Source: an uncultured Algibacter sp. (lineage in GTDB: Bacteria; Bacteroidota; Bacteroidia; Flavobacteriales; Flavobacteriaceae). From it: a DNA stretch of 64,000 bases. The number at the start of each line of letters is the position of its first letter. Within the stretch, counting starts at the first letter, position 1. Location: assembly GCF_947487605.1 (NCBI RefSeq), contig NZ_CANKXK010000001.1:372001-436000 (forward strand), in the 5' to 3' direction. The translations under genes were made by a program, and so were the position numbers. Below, piece by piece: positions 9,871-19,688 of the stretch. The notes beneath the pieces were generated by a model. It was not told the origin of the DNA. It worked only from the letters and a program-made list of their open reading frames with translations, and did no database searches.

Positions 9871-11001
9871 TTATTTCACCTTAATTCTATCCCTTAGATT
9901 CATTATAGGGATTTCAAAGTATTTATAAATTAAAATTGAAATGACTATTGTAAAAAACCAATATAATATATATCTAATTAACAAAAACAAATTTCCATTA
10001 AAGTCGTATAAATATGACCAATCAATACTACTCAATATCCATAACTGAACAACTGATAGGTTTAAGAGGTACATAGAATAAGAAATTAAACTGATATAAG
10101 TAATCAATTTATATGAAAATCCTTTTCCATTACTTAATAAACTTAAAAAAGGTAAAACAAACAGTGTCCCCAATGATGTAATCGAAAATGAAAAAACACA
10201 ATGATACAAGCCAAATCTATTAAAAATCAAATAATCAAACTTTGTCAAAATGAAAAGAATAACGCCAACAATTAGAAACAACCTTTTATTTTTAGACCAA
10301 AATTCATTACAGTAAAAATTGAAATATGCTCCAAGCACACCAAACATTAAACTATCCAACCTTGTAAAAACCTGCTTCCTAAAAATTAAATCCCAACTAT
10401 TGATATCATCTATTAACAAAACAGAATATCTGTAATATCTAAATAAAGTTACAAATAATATTATCCCAATTGCTGAAATTAAAATTGAATTTTTAACTTC
10501 GATATTAAAAAATTTTATAAAAAGAAAAAGAAAAACAGGAATTAATAAATAAAACCATTCTTCTATACTTAAACTCCAAGCTTCTGGAAAAAACTTAGGA
10601 TGCTCAGAAAACAAATTTTGAGAGAAAATAATGTACTTTTTATTATCGATTAAAATAATATCATCTTTAAAAATAAAACCTAATAGTAGAAGAAGAAACA
10701 AAATCAAAAAATAATTTGGAAGTGTTCTAAACCATCTTCTTATCCAAAAATTAATAATTAGCTTATAACTAATGCTATTATTTTCTAACAGTTTGATTAA
10801 TATTCCCCCTATTAAAAATCCACTCAAAACAAAAAAAATACTTACACCATCAAAAGTGAACATATTCATATATTTATAATATTTCCATGGCATTATAAAA
10901 GACCCATGCTGCACAACCACAAATAAAATTGCCAAAGCTCTTAAAATATCAAGCCCATAAATTCTATTAGGATTTATTTCAATATGTAATAATTTTTTCA
11001 A
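9871..11001 (-). CDS. Acyltransferase 3 family membrane protein (OafA type)
   Basis: 376 residues with roughly ten hydrophobic segments. The family signature is at the start: LDILRALAILFVVVQHG, with the conserved Arg at 21 and catalytic-type His at 32. EAWSLSIEEWFYLLIPVF near 155-172 is the other hallmark. Such integral inner-membrane enzymes transfer acetyl or other acyl groups to sugar hydroxyls of O-antigen, capsule or peptidoglycan. Its place in the locus suggests O-acetylation of the repeating unit. There is no C-terminal SGNH domain, so it is the short form. Confidence 0.87.
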   Translation of the reverse strand: MKKLLHIEINPNRIYGLDILRALAILFVVVQHGSFIMPWKYYKYMNMFTFDGVSIFFVLSGFLIGGILIKLLENNSISYKLIINFWIRRWFRTLPNYFLILFLLLLLGFIFKDDIILIDNKKYIIFSQNLFSEHPKFFPEAWSLSIEEWFYLLIPVFLFLFIKFFNIEVKNSILISAIGIILFVTLFRYYRYSVLLIDDINSWDLIFRKQVFTRLDSLMFGVLGAYFNFYCNEFWSKNKRLFLIVGVILFILTKFDYLIFNRFGLYHCVFSFSITSLGTLFVLPFLSLLSNGKGFSYKLITYISLISYSMYLLNLSVVQLWILSSIDWSYLYDFNGNLFLLIRYILYWFFTIVISILIYKYFEIPIMNLRDRIKVK

Positions 11002-11105
11002 CTAGGGATAATCATTTTTAATAATTTTATAAAATCTTTTTAAGTATTGGATATTAAACAGTTTTTCGAATATTACAAACAAAATATGTTTAAATATAAG
11101 CTCAT

Positions 11106-12488
11106 TTACTTACTAAACTTCTCTTGAAAAAATGCCAACGTTAGCAACATACTTACAGAATGGGAATAGGTAACAGCATCCTTTTCTTTAAAATTATCAT
11201 AGTATTCTTGAATAATATTCTTTGGAACAAGATCTTTTAAATTCGATTCAAACAACCATTTCTTTAGGTGTTTATCATTTTCTTTTCCAACAAATTGTAA
11301 TTCCCAATTTCTTGATATATAAGGCTTTCCAATAAGCTCTTTAAATTCCCTTTTCAATTTGTTGACTACTCTGTATGGTAAATTATATGGAGCCTCATTT
11401 AAATAATAATTATTTAAACTAAAAGGCCTTTTCTCTTGCCAGGTAATCTTTGCAAGGTCTGGAGCATTTTGTTGAATATACGCTATTTGTAATTGTCTAT
11501 TTGCTAAATACTTTTCTGGTACGGTGCAAATAAATTCAAACATTCTATTATCATAATAAGGTAGCGCTACTGGTTGCATGGCTTCGAAAATCGATAAATT
11601 ATTAGAAGACCATCTAGACACAAAATACTGTGTTTTAAAGGCACGTAACTTGGCATTTGTATCCTCAATATTTATTGCTTTTAAAAGAGCCCGTAACCTT
11701 GTTCTGTAATAGTCTTCAAAATTTCCATCTAGCCCCCAAGTTTTCCATAAAGTACTTGCCAATTCAACACCTCCTTTTTTTAACAGTAACTTAATTAGCA
11801 CATCCTCTTCTTGATCGAAAGTTAATTGTTTGAATCCAAATGAATCAAACATAAGATCCCCCATATGACCCAAAGAAAAAAGATTGCCCATATCTTTTAA
11901 AGCACTAAAAAAAGCCATTTGTCGAGGATGGGTAAACTCAGAATAACATTGAGTAATTTCTGCTAATGCTTCTATACAATCCCACAAATATCCTTTTTGA
12001 ACTTTGAATGACTTAAATGGAAAATGACAAGCGTTTGCAATTTTCTTGGCTATTTTAGTTTCTGGATAGCCACCTTCGAAATCGTAACTATAAGATTTGA
12101 CGTTAGGATGATTTCTTAAAGCTACCGCTTGTGTCCTACTATCCAAACCACCAGATATGGGGAAAATGACCTTCTTATTTGTAGTCTGTTCATTTACTAT
12201 AGTTTCAAATAAATTGGTAAATTCTTGAAGTGTATCTTGAAAACTAATAGCTCTTGGAGTATGATGCCATTCAAACCATTTTTCAGAAGAAAGTAATGTA
12301 TCATTTTCATCGAACAGATAATTAGTCCCTGGCGCTAAAACCATTTCATCTTTCCAATAGGAATCTGTATCGAAAAAAAAACCAAATGCTATAAATAAAC
12401 AAATAGCTTCAAGGTCTAACTCATGTTTCCCTTGAGTTTTCACTATGGTCTTATTTATAGGGAGTATAGGTGTTTTTATAGTTTTCAT
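11106..12488 (-). CDS. Asparagine-synthase-like ATP-dependent ligase lacking the glutaminase cysteine
   Basis: 460 residues. The ATP-pyrophosphatase PP-loop is ISGGLDSRTQ at 111-120, followed by SYDFEGGYPETKIAKKIA, as in the synthetase domain of AsnB. The first ~100 residues look like a shortened remnant of the N-terminal hydrolase domain (LAPGTNYLFDENDTLLSSEKW), without the N-terminal Cys-Gly nucleophile. Free ammonia or another amine, or a partner glutaminase, would therefore have to supply nitrogen. AsnB-like proteins in O-antigen loci (for example WbpS of Pseudomonas aeruginosa) are associated with amidation of uronic acids. The stop overlaps the GT2 gene upstream by 4 bases. Confidence 0.75.
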   Translation of the reverse strand: MKTIKTPILPINKTIVKTQGKHELDLEAICLFIAFGFFFDTDSYWKDEMVLAPGTNYLFDENDTLLSSEKWFEWHHTPRAISFQDTLQEFTNLFETIVNEQTTNKKVIFPISGGLDSRTQAVALRNHPNVKSYSYDFEGGYPETKIAKKIANACHFPFKSFKVQKGYLWDCIEALAEITQCYSEFTHPRQMAFFSALKDMGNLFSLGHMGDLMFDSFGFKQLTFDQEEDVLIKLLLKKGGVELASTLWKTWGLDGNFEDYYRTRLRALLKAINIEDTNAKLRAFKTQYFVSRWSSNNLSIFEAMQPVALPYYDNRMFEFICTVPEKYLANRQLQIAYIQQNAPDLAKITWQEKRPFSLNNYYLNEAPYNLPYRVVNKLKREFKELIGKPYISRNWELQFVGKENDKHLKKWLFESNLKDLVPKNIIQEYYDNFKEKDAVTYSHSVSMLLTLAFFQEKFSK

Positions 12489-13432
12489 TTATAGAAATAT
12501 CTATTCAATCGTAAAAACAAATCACTTGAAATTAATTTGATTTTATATAATTTTAAAAATAATAAGCCTCTAAAGTAACTGAAATACGACATATAGTTTT
12601 TCTCATAAAATACTTTTAAGCTTTTTTGAACATGAACCATATCACCTTTATCTTCTGAGCGATTAAAATAACGTATACATAAAAAATAATATCCTGTTAC
12701 TAAGTCTTTTTGTTGCTTATCTAAAGAATAATGCTCGCTCATGTAAGTGATTAAATAATTTACAGATTCACAAACTACATTTATAGGCGTCTTTTTGATA
12801 TTAATTGGCGAAACAGTGTAAAAAAAGTCCACTTTGTTATCAATTATTCTGTAATTATTACTTAAAATAAGTGCACGAATAGATAACTCCACATCTTGTA
12901 ATCTTTTTAAATAAGTATTAAATTTTCCGATCTTGATAAAAAAATATTTATTCCATAAAATAGCAGAGGTTTGCCAAATAAATTTTGCCTTTAAAAAAAA
13001 GTTTAAATAGTTGCCATCAGCAGAAGGAGCAGGCTTATTATTTCCTTTCTCATCTAAAAGATTAAAATTCTTAAACACTACAAAATCTTTAACCTCAATA
13101 GATCGATTACTTACAAAATCTTTGGATACAATATCGTCTGAATCTAAAAACACTAAATGATTATAAGATGCATGATCTGCGCCAATATTTCTACAAATAG
13201 AAGCCGTTTCTTTTCTATCATTTAAAACTAACTTAATATTTTGGCTCGAATTTTCCTGAAAATATTGAACTAGCAATTCTTTTACAGTTGCATCTGAAAA
13301 ATCATCTACTATAATCCACTCCCACTGTTCTGAATCTTGTTTTAACAAACAGTCATGCGTTCGTTTTATACCTTCAAAATCATTGAAATGTGGTGTGATT
13401 ATACTAATACCCGTAATACAAGTTTTAATCAT
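12485..13432 (-). CDS. Family 2 glycosyltransferase
   Basis: 315 residues, GT-A fold. The nucleotide-binding start is SIITPHFNDFEGIKRTHDCL and the acidic motif is LVFLDSDDIVSKDFV near 92-106. WQTSAILWNKYFF is typical of the acceptor side. There is no obvious membrane helix. Both ends overlap neighbours (4 bases with the AsnB-like gene, 8 bases with the next GT2 gene), so it is translated within a coupled series. Donor unknown. Confidence 0.86.
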   Translation of the reverse strand: MIKTCITGISIITPHFNDFEGIKRTHDCLLKQDSEQWEWIIVDDFSDATVKELLVQYFQENSSQNIKLVLNDRKETASICRNIGADHASYNHLVFLDSDDIVSKDFVSNRSIEVKDFVVFKNFNLLDEKGNNKPAPSADGNYLNFFLKAKFIWQTSAILWNKYFFIKIGKFNTYLKRLQDVELSIRALILSNNYRIIDNKVDFFYTVSPINIKKTPINVVCESVNYLITYMSEHYSLDKQQKDLVTGYYFLCIRYFNRSEDKGDMVHVQKSLKVFYEKNYMSYFSYFRGLLFLKLYKIKLISSDLFLRLNRYFYK

Positions 13433-14342
13433 CTAAATAATGTAACCCAATTTCTTTATTTATCTTCCTACTGTTTCTGATGTCAGGCAGAATTGTATTT
13501 AACAACCTATATTTATTTATGTTAATTATCGCCTCATTAAACTTTAATTTTATTAGTGATTTTAAAATTGCTTTTACTACAATTTGCTTCTTTAATCTAA
13601 TATTATTTTCAATGTCGTTATTAATATTAGCCCAATTCTGTTTTAAGCTGCGTTCGAAATGCGTTAATTTTTCAGAATTATTATCAAGCTGTCTTTTTAA
13701 TCTTAATTCTCTGTCGTGAAGCACATAAATTTGAGAAACAACACCAATTCTTAATTTATGGTATTCGTTACGTTGGGTATAATTAATGTCTTCTCCATAG
13801 TGATAAAAAATGGGGTCAAAACCTCCAACTGTTTCAATGGTTTTTCTTGGTAACAACCACGCTGCAGCATTAACAAATGGTATTTCGTAAATTTGTTTTG
13901 AAAATAACTGCCTATTTATGTCATTTTGCAATGCGTTATTAAGTGCAATATACTTCGAAAAATTATAATCTAATTTTGTCCCATCTCCATTTAAATGAAT
14001 TGGGCTCAAAATACCAAAATCGGTATTGTCTTTATGACACCTTACTAAATCTTCAACAGTATTGGGTTTTAAATACGCATCTTGATTTAATAAAAACACA
14101 TAATCTGCTCCTTGCTTTAATGCATAGGAGAATCCAATATTATTGGCAGCACCAAAACCTAGATTATTCTTTTGTTGAAGGATTGTAGTTTTTGGGAATT
14201 CTTCCTTTATAAAAGATACCGTGTCATCACTGGAATTATTATCGATAACAATAACATGATATGATGCACAACTACTTAAACATTTATGAAGCCATTTCAT
14301 TCCATTGTATGTAACAATTACTATGAATAGATTAATTTTCAT
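13425..14342 (-). CDS. Family 2 glycosyltransferase (rhamnosyltransferase-like)
   Basis: 305 residues. FIVIVTYNGMKWLHKCL opens the GT-A domain, with VIDNNSSDDTVSFI and YVFLLNQDAYLKPNTV, where NQDAY replaces the usual DXD, a pattern of rhamnosyltransferase-like GT2 proteins. FVNAAAWLLPRKTIETVGGF and HYGEDINYTQR complete the family pattern. No membrane segment. It overlaps the methyltransferase upstream by 11 bases and the GT2 downstream by 8. The sugar specificity is an analogy only. Confidence 0.86.
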   Translation of the reverse strand: MKINLFIVIVTYNGMKWLHKCLSSCASYHVIVIDNNSSDDTVSFIKEEFPKTTILQQKNNLGFGAANNIGFSYALKQGADYVFLLNQDAYLKPNTVEDLVRCHKDNTDFGILSPIHLNGDGTKLDYNFSKYIALNNALQNDINRQLFSKQIYEIPFVNAAAWLLPRKTIETVGGFDPIFYHYGEDINYTQRNEYHKLRIGVVSQIYVLHDRELRLKRQLDNNSEKLTHFERSLKQNWANINNDIENNIRLKKQIVVKAILKSLIKLKFNEAIININKYRLLNTILPDIRNSRKINKEIGLHYLDD

Positions 14343-14991
14343 GAGTACAAACTACAATATGTTGAAATGTCACCAAATCTTTATTAATTAATTTCAATAA
14401 TTTATATTTCCAATCGAATTTAGAGCCTATAGCATCGCGAGATCTATAATTTCTTATATAATTAAGTAATTTCAACTCTGAATCTTGAAGTAAATTAAAA
14501 ACATCTTTACGAGTAAACCATCGTAGATGGGTTCTATCAAAAATACCTCTTGGATTTCGAGGAAAAGTTCCTTTAATATAGACCTGAATAAATAATTCAA
14601 CATGGGCTATATTGGGTAGTGAAATAATAATTTTACCGTTTTTATTTAATCTTGATTTTAAATCGGTAAGTACTTGTTGGGGATTTAATAAGTGCTCTAA
14701 TACATCTCCAAACAATATGTAATCGAATAATGGAGATTCATTTATTATTGTTTTTCTAAACGCTGTAGAATTTAAATCACCACAAAAAACTTTTGTGTTA
14801 CACTTTTCTGCTTCTTCTGCCATTTTAGCATCAAATTCAATTCCGTAAACAGTATCAGCTATATTATTTTTTAGTAAATATTCCCCATTTGTACCCAAAG
14901 CACACCCTACATCTAAAACTTTATTAAAATCACCTTCAATTAATTTTAATAAATCTGTTCTTAAACCAATATAAGATTTGTTATACTCCAC
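14332..14991 (-). CDS. Class I SAM-dependent methyltransferase
   Basis: 219 residues. Motif I is KVLDVGCALGTNGEYLL near 19-35, followed by VYGIEFDAKMAEEAE, and the motif II region FDYILFGDVLEHLLNPQQVL. GKIIISLPNIAHVELFI and GIFDRTHLRWFT are the usual features of type-11/23 methyltransferases in cell-wall glycan loci. It overlaps both neighbours by 11 bases. Probable O-methylation of a glycan residue; acceptor unknown. Confidence 0.83.
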   Translation of the reverse strand: MEYNKSYIGLRTDLLKLIEGDFNKVLDVGCALGTNGEYLLKNNIADTVYGIEFDAKMAEEAEKCNTKVFCGDLNSTAFRKTIINESPLFDYILFGDVLEHLLNPQQVLTDLKSRLNKNGKIIISLPNIAHVELFIQVYIKGTFPRNPRGIFDRTHLRWFTRKDVFNLLQDSELKLLNYIRNYRSRDAIGSKFDWKYKLLKLINKDLVTFQHIVVCTHEN

Positions 14992-15751
14992 TAAAATTTA
15001 TTTTTTTTAAAAATAATATTATTTTTATTGCTATTTTTTTTTGCTTTTCGAAAAAAAATATTTCTCTACGTGCCCTTAAAAATTCATATTTAAAATGTTT
15101 ATGTCTATGAAAACTAGAATACTTATTATGTCTAATATCTCCATTAATTATCGCAGGATATATTTTAAATTTTTTTAAACAATAAGATAATGAAATCTGG
15201 TCTCGCCTCGAATAATTCTTTGTCTCAATCCACCATTGGTTTATAAAATCAACATTAATAAATTGATTATTTCTCACATATAAACCCGTTGCAAAAAGTC
15301 CATCATTATTTTTCACACCTTTCAAAAAATATTTTAAAACCTGCTTAAGTAATTTATAAGGATAATCCTTTTCAAGCTTTATACATTTTATAGCCTCATC
15401 ATAAATACAGTTCCTTACGGGGTGACAATAAAAAGCAAAACTATTTTTAGACGCAAAACTTAATAAGTTAGGAATTTCGTCATGATTCATTTGTATATTA
15501 GCATCATGCCAAATTACATAATCGTACTCATTAAATAAGTCCAAACCAATAATTTTATAATATCTGGCGTTCTTTGTTATATCATCAACAAATGGCTCTT
15601 TATATATAACCTGATAGAATTTTGATTCTATTACACGGTCATCTGTAATAAGAAAGTAATCAATATTTTCGTTTTTTTTGAATTTAAAAGGTTCCTTAAG
15701 TTTATCCTTCCCTCCATAAACAGCTGTAAATATTGCAATTTTTAATGACAT
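14981..15751 (-). CDS. TOD1/MUCI70 (DUF616)-type glycosyltransferase
   Basis: 256 residues. KIAIFTAVYGGKDKLKEPF, DYFLITDD, NARYYKIIGLDLFNEYDYVI and WHDANIQM are the conserved blocks of the DUF616 family, which contains the plant proteins TOD1 and MUCI70 and is treated as a glycosyltransferase family; DAN probably serves as the metal-binding motif. Bacterial members occur in O-antigen and capsule loci. The C-terminal 20 residues are rich in lysine. It overlaps the gene upstream by one base and the methyltransferase downstream by 11. Confidence 0.75.
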   Translation of the reverse strand: MSLKIAIFTAVYGGKDKLKEPFKFKKNENIDYFLITDDRVIESKFYQVIYKEPFVDDITKNARYYKIIGLDLFNEYDYVIWHDANIQMNHDEIPNLLSFASKNSFAFYCHPVRNCIYDEAIKCIKLEKDYPYKLLKQVLKYFLKGVKNNDGLFATGLYVRNNQFINVDFINQWWIETKNYSRRDQISLSYCLKKFKIYPAIINGDIRHNKYSSFHRHKHFKYEFLRARREIFFFEKQKKIAIKIILFLKKINFSGV

Positions 15752-16485
15752 TAATAATGTATTGGAATTGGGTTAAACTTATCTATTGTCCTAAAAACAC
15801 CTAATGTTTCACTTATAACGGTATAATTTACATGGTTATTTTTTTCTTTATAAAACTCAACTAATTCTTGCTCACCTTTTCTATTGACGTCATCTAATAC
15901 TAGACAAAAATCACTTTTAAAATTAGCTTCCAACTTATCTAATGCTGGAAATCTCGAATATTTTAATTTCGAATTATTTGCAGGAGGTCCATCAATAATA
16001 ATTAAGTCAAATTTCATCTCTTTTAAAGCGATTGATACTTTACCATAATCATACCAATTAACTACGCCAAACGCTGTAGTTATCTCTTTTAAATCAACTC
16101 TAACCATCTCTACAAATTGCAACAATTCTTCATTTTTTAAATAATCTTTTAAATTTTTTGCCCATACTTCATTGTGCTCTATTGTAACTATTTTTGCATT
16201 GAGTTTGTTTTTTTTCAATAATCTAGCCATCATAATAGTAGAAATCCCTGAACCAAATTCTAAAATATTGTTTCTTTGATTAATAGTAATTTCATTTAAA
16301 ATATAAGCTATACAAACTGGTCTCAGAGCGCCACCATTTAATGGCAAGTATGGGTAACCAACTAATAACGATTGTAGAATTGCCATTGAGTATATATCAT
16401 CAGATTTTTTTAAATGATGTTTTAATTCAGTGTATGATTTATTATTGTTCCTTATAGTATTTTTAATTTTTGATATAATATTCAT
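15751..16485 (-). CDS. Class I SAM-dependent methyltransferase-like protein
   Basis: 244 residues. NNILEFGSGISTIMMARLL is motif I, IVTIEHNEVWAKNLKDYL follows, and FDLIIIDGPP is the motif II region. The layout resembles methyltransferases related to catechol O-methyltransferase and FkbM-adjacent proteins found in polysaccharide clusters. There is no signal peptide. It overlaps the DUF616 gene by one base; 137 bases without a gene lie upstream. Confidence 0.75.
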   Translation of the reverse strand: MNIISKIKNTIRNNNKSYTELKHHLKKSDDIYSMAILQSLLVGYPYLPLNGGALRPVCIAYILNEITINQRNNILEFGSGISTIMMARLLKKNKLNAKIVTIEHNEVWAKNLKDYLKNEELLQFVEMVRVDLKEITTAFGVVNWYDYGKVSIALKEMKFDLIIIDGPPANNSKLKYSRFPALDKLEANFKSDFCLVLDDVNRKGEQELVEFYKEKNNHVNYTVISETLGVFRTIDKFNPIPIHY

Positions 16486-16622
16486 CTTATCTTTATAAAT
16501 ATGCTTATTATTTGATTTTTTGTTTTAAAGAAATATTTCATCCGTCTTTTGTTCAACAAAATCATTTTAAAAAGTGTAAACACAAACTATTTCCTATCAA
16601 AACATATCAATATTCATTTTCT

Positions 16623-17456
16623 TTATTTCAATAGACTTTTTGCTTCACGATATAATTTAAATTTTGTTCTTATTAAATTTAAAGCAAATAGCGATTTAAA
16701 AAAATTTCTACGGTAATTTTCCAAAATTGTTATTCTTAATGCGTTTGCTAGTTCTAATGAAAAATATTTTTTGCACATTGAGTAGGTATGAACATCTAAC
16801 ATTAAAGTTCTACTACCAACATCTCTAGATCCTCCAGTGGTCGCACCTATATGATACAATTTAGCTTTAGCATTGTACCATGTCATATACCCTTTATTAA
16901 AAAGTCTTAAAGCCATATCTCTGTCTTCCCCTGCTCCAGTAGGATCAAATTGCTCATCAAACCCACCAATGTCATCAAATACGCTTTTTAATATTGCCGA
17001 ACAGCAGCCAGGAAAAGACATACAGATTCTAGATTTACTAGTGTTCGGGTTCCTCGTTAAAACTTTTATAAAATTATCGACGTTATAATTAAAGTAATCA
17101 TTGTCCTTTGCTAAATAGTTCCCATTAACATCACAATTTGAACCAGCAACAGCATGAAATTTATCATGTATTATAGGATATGTAATTTCACGAATAAAGT
17201 TCGGTTCAATTCTGGCATCATCATCTAAAAACACTAAAATTTCTCCTTTAGACTCTTTTACACCTATATTTCTGGAAATACAAGGCCCTGTAGAATCTAT
17301 AACTAAGTGTTTACAATTTTTTATATTCACTGGGTTTTTAGATTGATCTACTACAATTATTTCAAAATTAGAAATATCTTGTTTTAATAGATCTTCGACT
17401 AGAAGATTAATATAATTTACTCGATTTCTTGTAGGAATGATAACACTAATTTCCAT
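16623..17456 (-). CDS. Family 2 glycosyltransferase
   Basis: 277 residues. ISVIIPTRNRVNYINLLVED, then IIVVDQSKNPVN, and ILVFLDDDARIEPNFI with the DDD motif near 74-76. FPGCCSAILKSVFDDIGGF and AGEDRDMALRLFNKGY form the catalytic-base side. The VDQS/DDDARI style matches the GT2 at 557-1888, so the two may be related. Non-coding gaps of 137 and 178 bases flank it. Substrate unknown. Confidence 0.87.
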   Translation of the reverse strand: MEISVIIPTRNRVNYINLLVEDLLKQDISNFEIIVVDQSKNPVNIKNCKHLVIDSTGPCISRNIGVKESKGEILVFLDDDARIEPNFIREITYPIIHDKFHAVAGSNCDVNGNYLAKDNDYFNYNVDNFIKVLTRNPNTSKSRICMSFPGCCSAILKSVFDDIGGFDEQFDPTGAGEDRDMALRLFNKGYMTWYNAKAKLYHIGATTGGSRDVGSRTLMLDVHTYSMCKKYFSLELANALRITILENYRRNFFKSLFALNLIRTKFKLYREAKSLLK

Positions 17457-17634
17457 TTTTTAATTTTTATTTATCAATCAGTATAACATTTATCTTTTTT
17501 CTCGAACTATTGGCAATATTCAGGGGACGGGATTAGGAGCTATGATTTGTCTATCCGTACACGTTTAAGTAAAAGTACTAAACTTATAGATACCATCATA
17601 AATAGGCTTAATTCTATTTATTATAGCTAACAAT

Positions 17635-18549
17635 TTACCACTCATTATCAGTATAGAAATGTTTAGAAATTTCCTTCGTCCCAATTTTTATTCTTGATAT
17701 CTCTTCCTCAGATAGCCTATTCTTCCAACTGGAGATATTTTCTTTGCTATTTCTATACAAATCCCCCTTATCAGATTTAGAGTGATTAATAATTTCATCT
17801 TTAATCAAATCAAAATTTTTTATTTTAAGGTTTTTGTACAGTTTACTGAATTCTTCAATTGGGTCTACTGAAATATCTTCGTGACGGATAAAAATCCAGT
17901 TTTTATGTTTGTTTTGATAATCTTTAATTCTATAATGAATAAGATTCCACATCATGATACCTTGGTCTATTATGTCGTGTTTTTTATTAGCATAATTTTG
18001 TATTTCAGATTCAAATGGTTTTAGCACTTCTTTTATTAGTTTTTTTTGTTTAAAAAAATTATTAAAATCATGATTCCAGTCTTTAACTTTTATACTTGCA
18101 ACAAAGGCGGCTGGATGTCGAATAATAACTACAACATCTGCGTGATATTTTCTAGCTATCCAATCCACAGAAAATAAACAAATCGGGTCTTTGATTAAAT
18201 ATCTTTTCGTTAATCTTATTTGAATTAACCTTATTTTATTTTTTAACATTTTAGGTTTCAGTTTCACGATTGCTTTTATCAAATCAATAGTAAAATATTG
18301 ATATGGTAAGCCAATAATAGCATCAAGATATTTAATAAATTGATTTTTATGTGTAAAACTGTCTGAGTCAGTTATATATTCAAACCAATATTTAATTGGG
18401 CTTAAACTATTAAGAGGGTAATTTTTATTAAATGGTTCATGTACATACTTAATTTTATCGGTTAGTGATAACATTTTCCCTAACCATGTTGAACCAGACC
18501 TATGAGACCCCGTAACAATAATTGGTCTATTATAAAATCTCTTTAACAT
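17635..18549 (-). CDS. Sulfotransferase family protein
   Basis: 304 residues. VTGSHRSGSTWLGKML near 12-27 is the 5'-phosphosulfate loop and VVVIIRHPAAFVASIKVKDW is the 3'-phosphate-binding region of PAPS-dependent sulfotransferases. VHEPFNKNYPL follows the P-loop as in heparan-type Sulfotransfer_1/3 members. This is the second of four such genes in the locus. Separated by 178 and 74 non-coding bases from its neighbours. The acceptor is presumably the glycan. Confidence 0.82.
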   Translation of the reverse strand: MLKRFYNRPIIVTGSHRSGSTWLGKMLSLTDKIKYVHEPFNKNYPLNSLSPIKYWFEYITDSDSFTHKNQFIKYLDAIIGLPYQYFTIDLIKAIVKLKPKMLKNKIRLIQIRLTKRYLIKDPICLFSVDWIARKYHADVVVIIRHPAAFVASIKVKDWNHDFNNFFKQKKLIKEVLKPFESEIQNYANKKHDIIDQGIMMWNLIHYRIKDYQNKHKNWIFIRHEDISVDPIEEFSKLYKNLKIKNFDLIKDEIINHSKSDKGDLYRNSKENISSWKNRLSEEEISRIKIGTKEISKHFYTDNEW

Positions 18550-18623
18550 AAAAATATTTCTTTAAACTAATTTGCGCTCTTTAATTGCTGGCAACTACTT
18601 ATTAAACGATGTTTTTTAATTTA

Positions 18624-19586
18624 TTATCTCCTCCTTATCATTTTTTCAATTCTATAGCTCCTCATATTAATATTCAAAACTACTTTTAAATAACAAATTA
18701 ACACCATATAGTTAAAAACCCCAATATCTTTATAATAGCCACGTATTCCGTCTAAAATATAATTATAAGTATGGTTATCTTTATTGTCCATGGTAAGAAA
18801 GAGCAAATTTAATAAGGCTTTATAGACAAAATTGATCATTTCTCTATCCCCTATTTTTATAATTCGTTTTAGATTTTCAAACTCAACATAAGCTTGTGAA
18901 AATCTATTTTTGAAATTATAATCTCCTATTTTATTACTCCCAATAGAGTTACTATGTTTTCTATATAAAAATAATTTTTCATCAATATATTTATATTCAT
19001 CATTTTTTAAATCAAAAAAAAATCTATGAAAAAACTCCGTTTCTTGCCCATCAGTTAAGCCAATATTAAACAATTCTGTTGAGTTTAATGCAGACTTTCT
19101 AAATAAAATGGAAGGTGTCAATATATCTGATTTTCGTAATGTAAATTCTTTAAATAAATTCCCATCATTAAAATATTTTGTTGGTCTTAAAATGTTCAAT
19201 TGAGAATCAGTTAAATATCCCGAACAAATAATGGCCTTTAGCTTCTTAGAACTTATTAAATTTATTTTTTTTTCTATAAACTCATGTAACATGATATCAT
19301 CGCTATCAAACCAATTGATATATTCGCCTTTACTTAGTTCAAACCCATAATTTCGAGCCGCATTACCCCCTCCTGGCTGATTTTTTGGTCTATGATGATA
19401 TTGAATTCTACTATCTTTTTTACAGTAGGTTTCTAATAGTGAGGAAGTGTTGTCTGCAGAGCCATCATCTATAACAAGACATTCCCAATTGGTATAAGTT
19501 TGTGCCAATACGGAATTTAAGGTTTCACCTATTAAATGTTCTCGGTTGTAGGTGGGGATAATAATTGAAACTAAAGGCATTTTCAT
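18624..19586 (-). CDS. Family 2 glycosyltransferase
   Basis: 320 residues. VSIIIPTYNREHLIGETLNS, LVIDDGSADNTSSLLETY and YINWFDSDDIMLHEFI are the classic GT2 blocks. The segment AARNYGFELSKGEY lies between them. The C-terminal 80 residues contain a hydrophobic stretch (YMVLICYLKVVL) that may associate with the membrane. Substrate unknown. Confidence 0.87.
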   Translation of the reverse strand: MKMPLVSIIIPTYNREHLIGETLNSVLAQTYTNWECLVIDDGSADNTSSLLETYCKKDSRIQYHHRPKNQPGGGNAARNYGFELSKGEYINWFDSDDIMLHEFIEKKINLISSKKLKAIICSGYLTDSQLNILRPTKYFNDGNLFKEFTLRKSDILTPSILFRKSALNSTELFNIGLTDGQETEFFHRFFFDLKNDEYKYIDEKLFLYRKHSNSIGSNKIGDYNFKNRFSQAYVEFENLKRIIKIGDREMINFVYKALLNLLFLTMDNKDNHTYNYILDGIRGYYKDIGVFNYMVLICYLKVVLNINMRSYRIEKMIRRR

Positions 19587-19688
19587 TATATAACTAGAGA
19601 TTCAATAAATATAGTATATTAATAACTGCTTCAAAACGTTTTAGAAATTTATATTAAGTAAAGTAATAATTAAATAAACAAAATGTTT

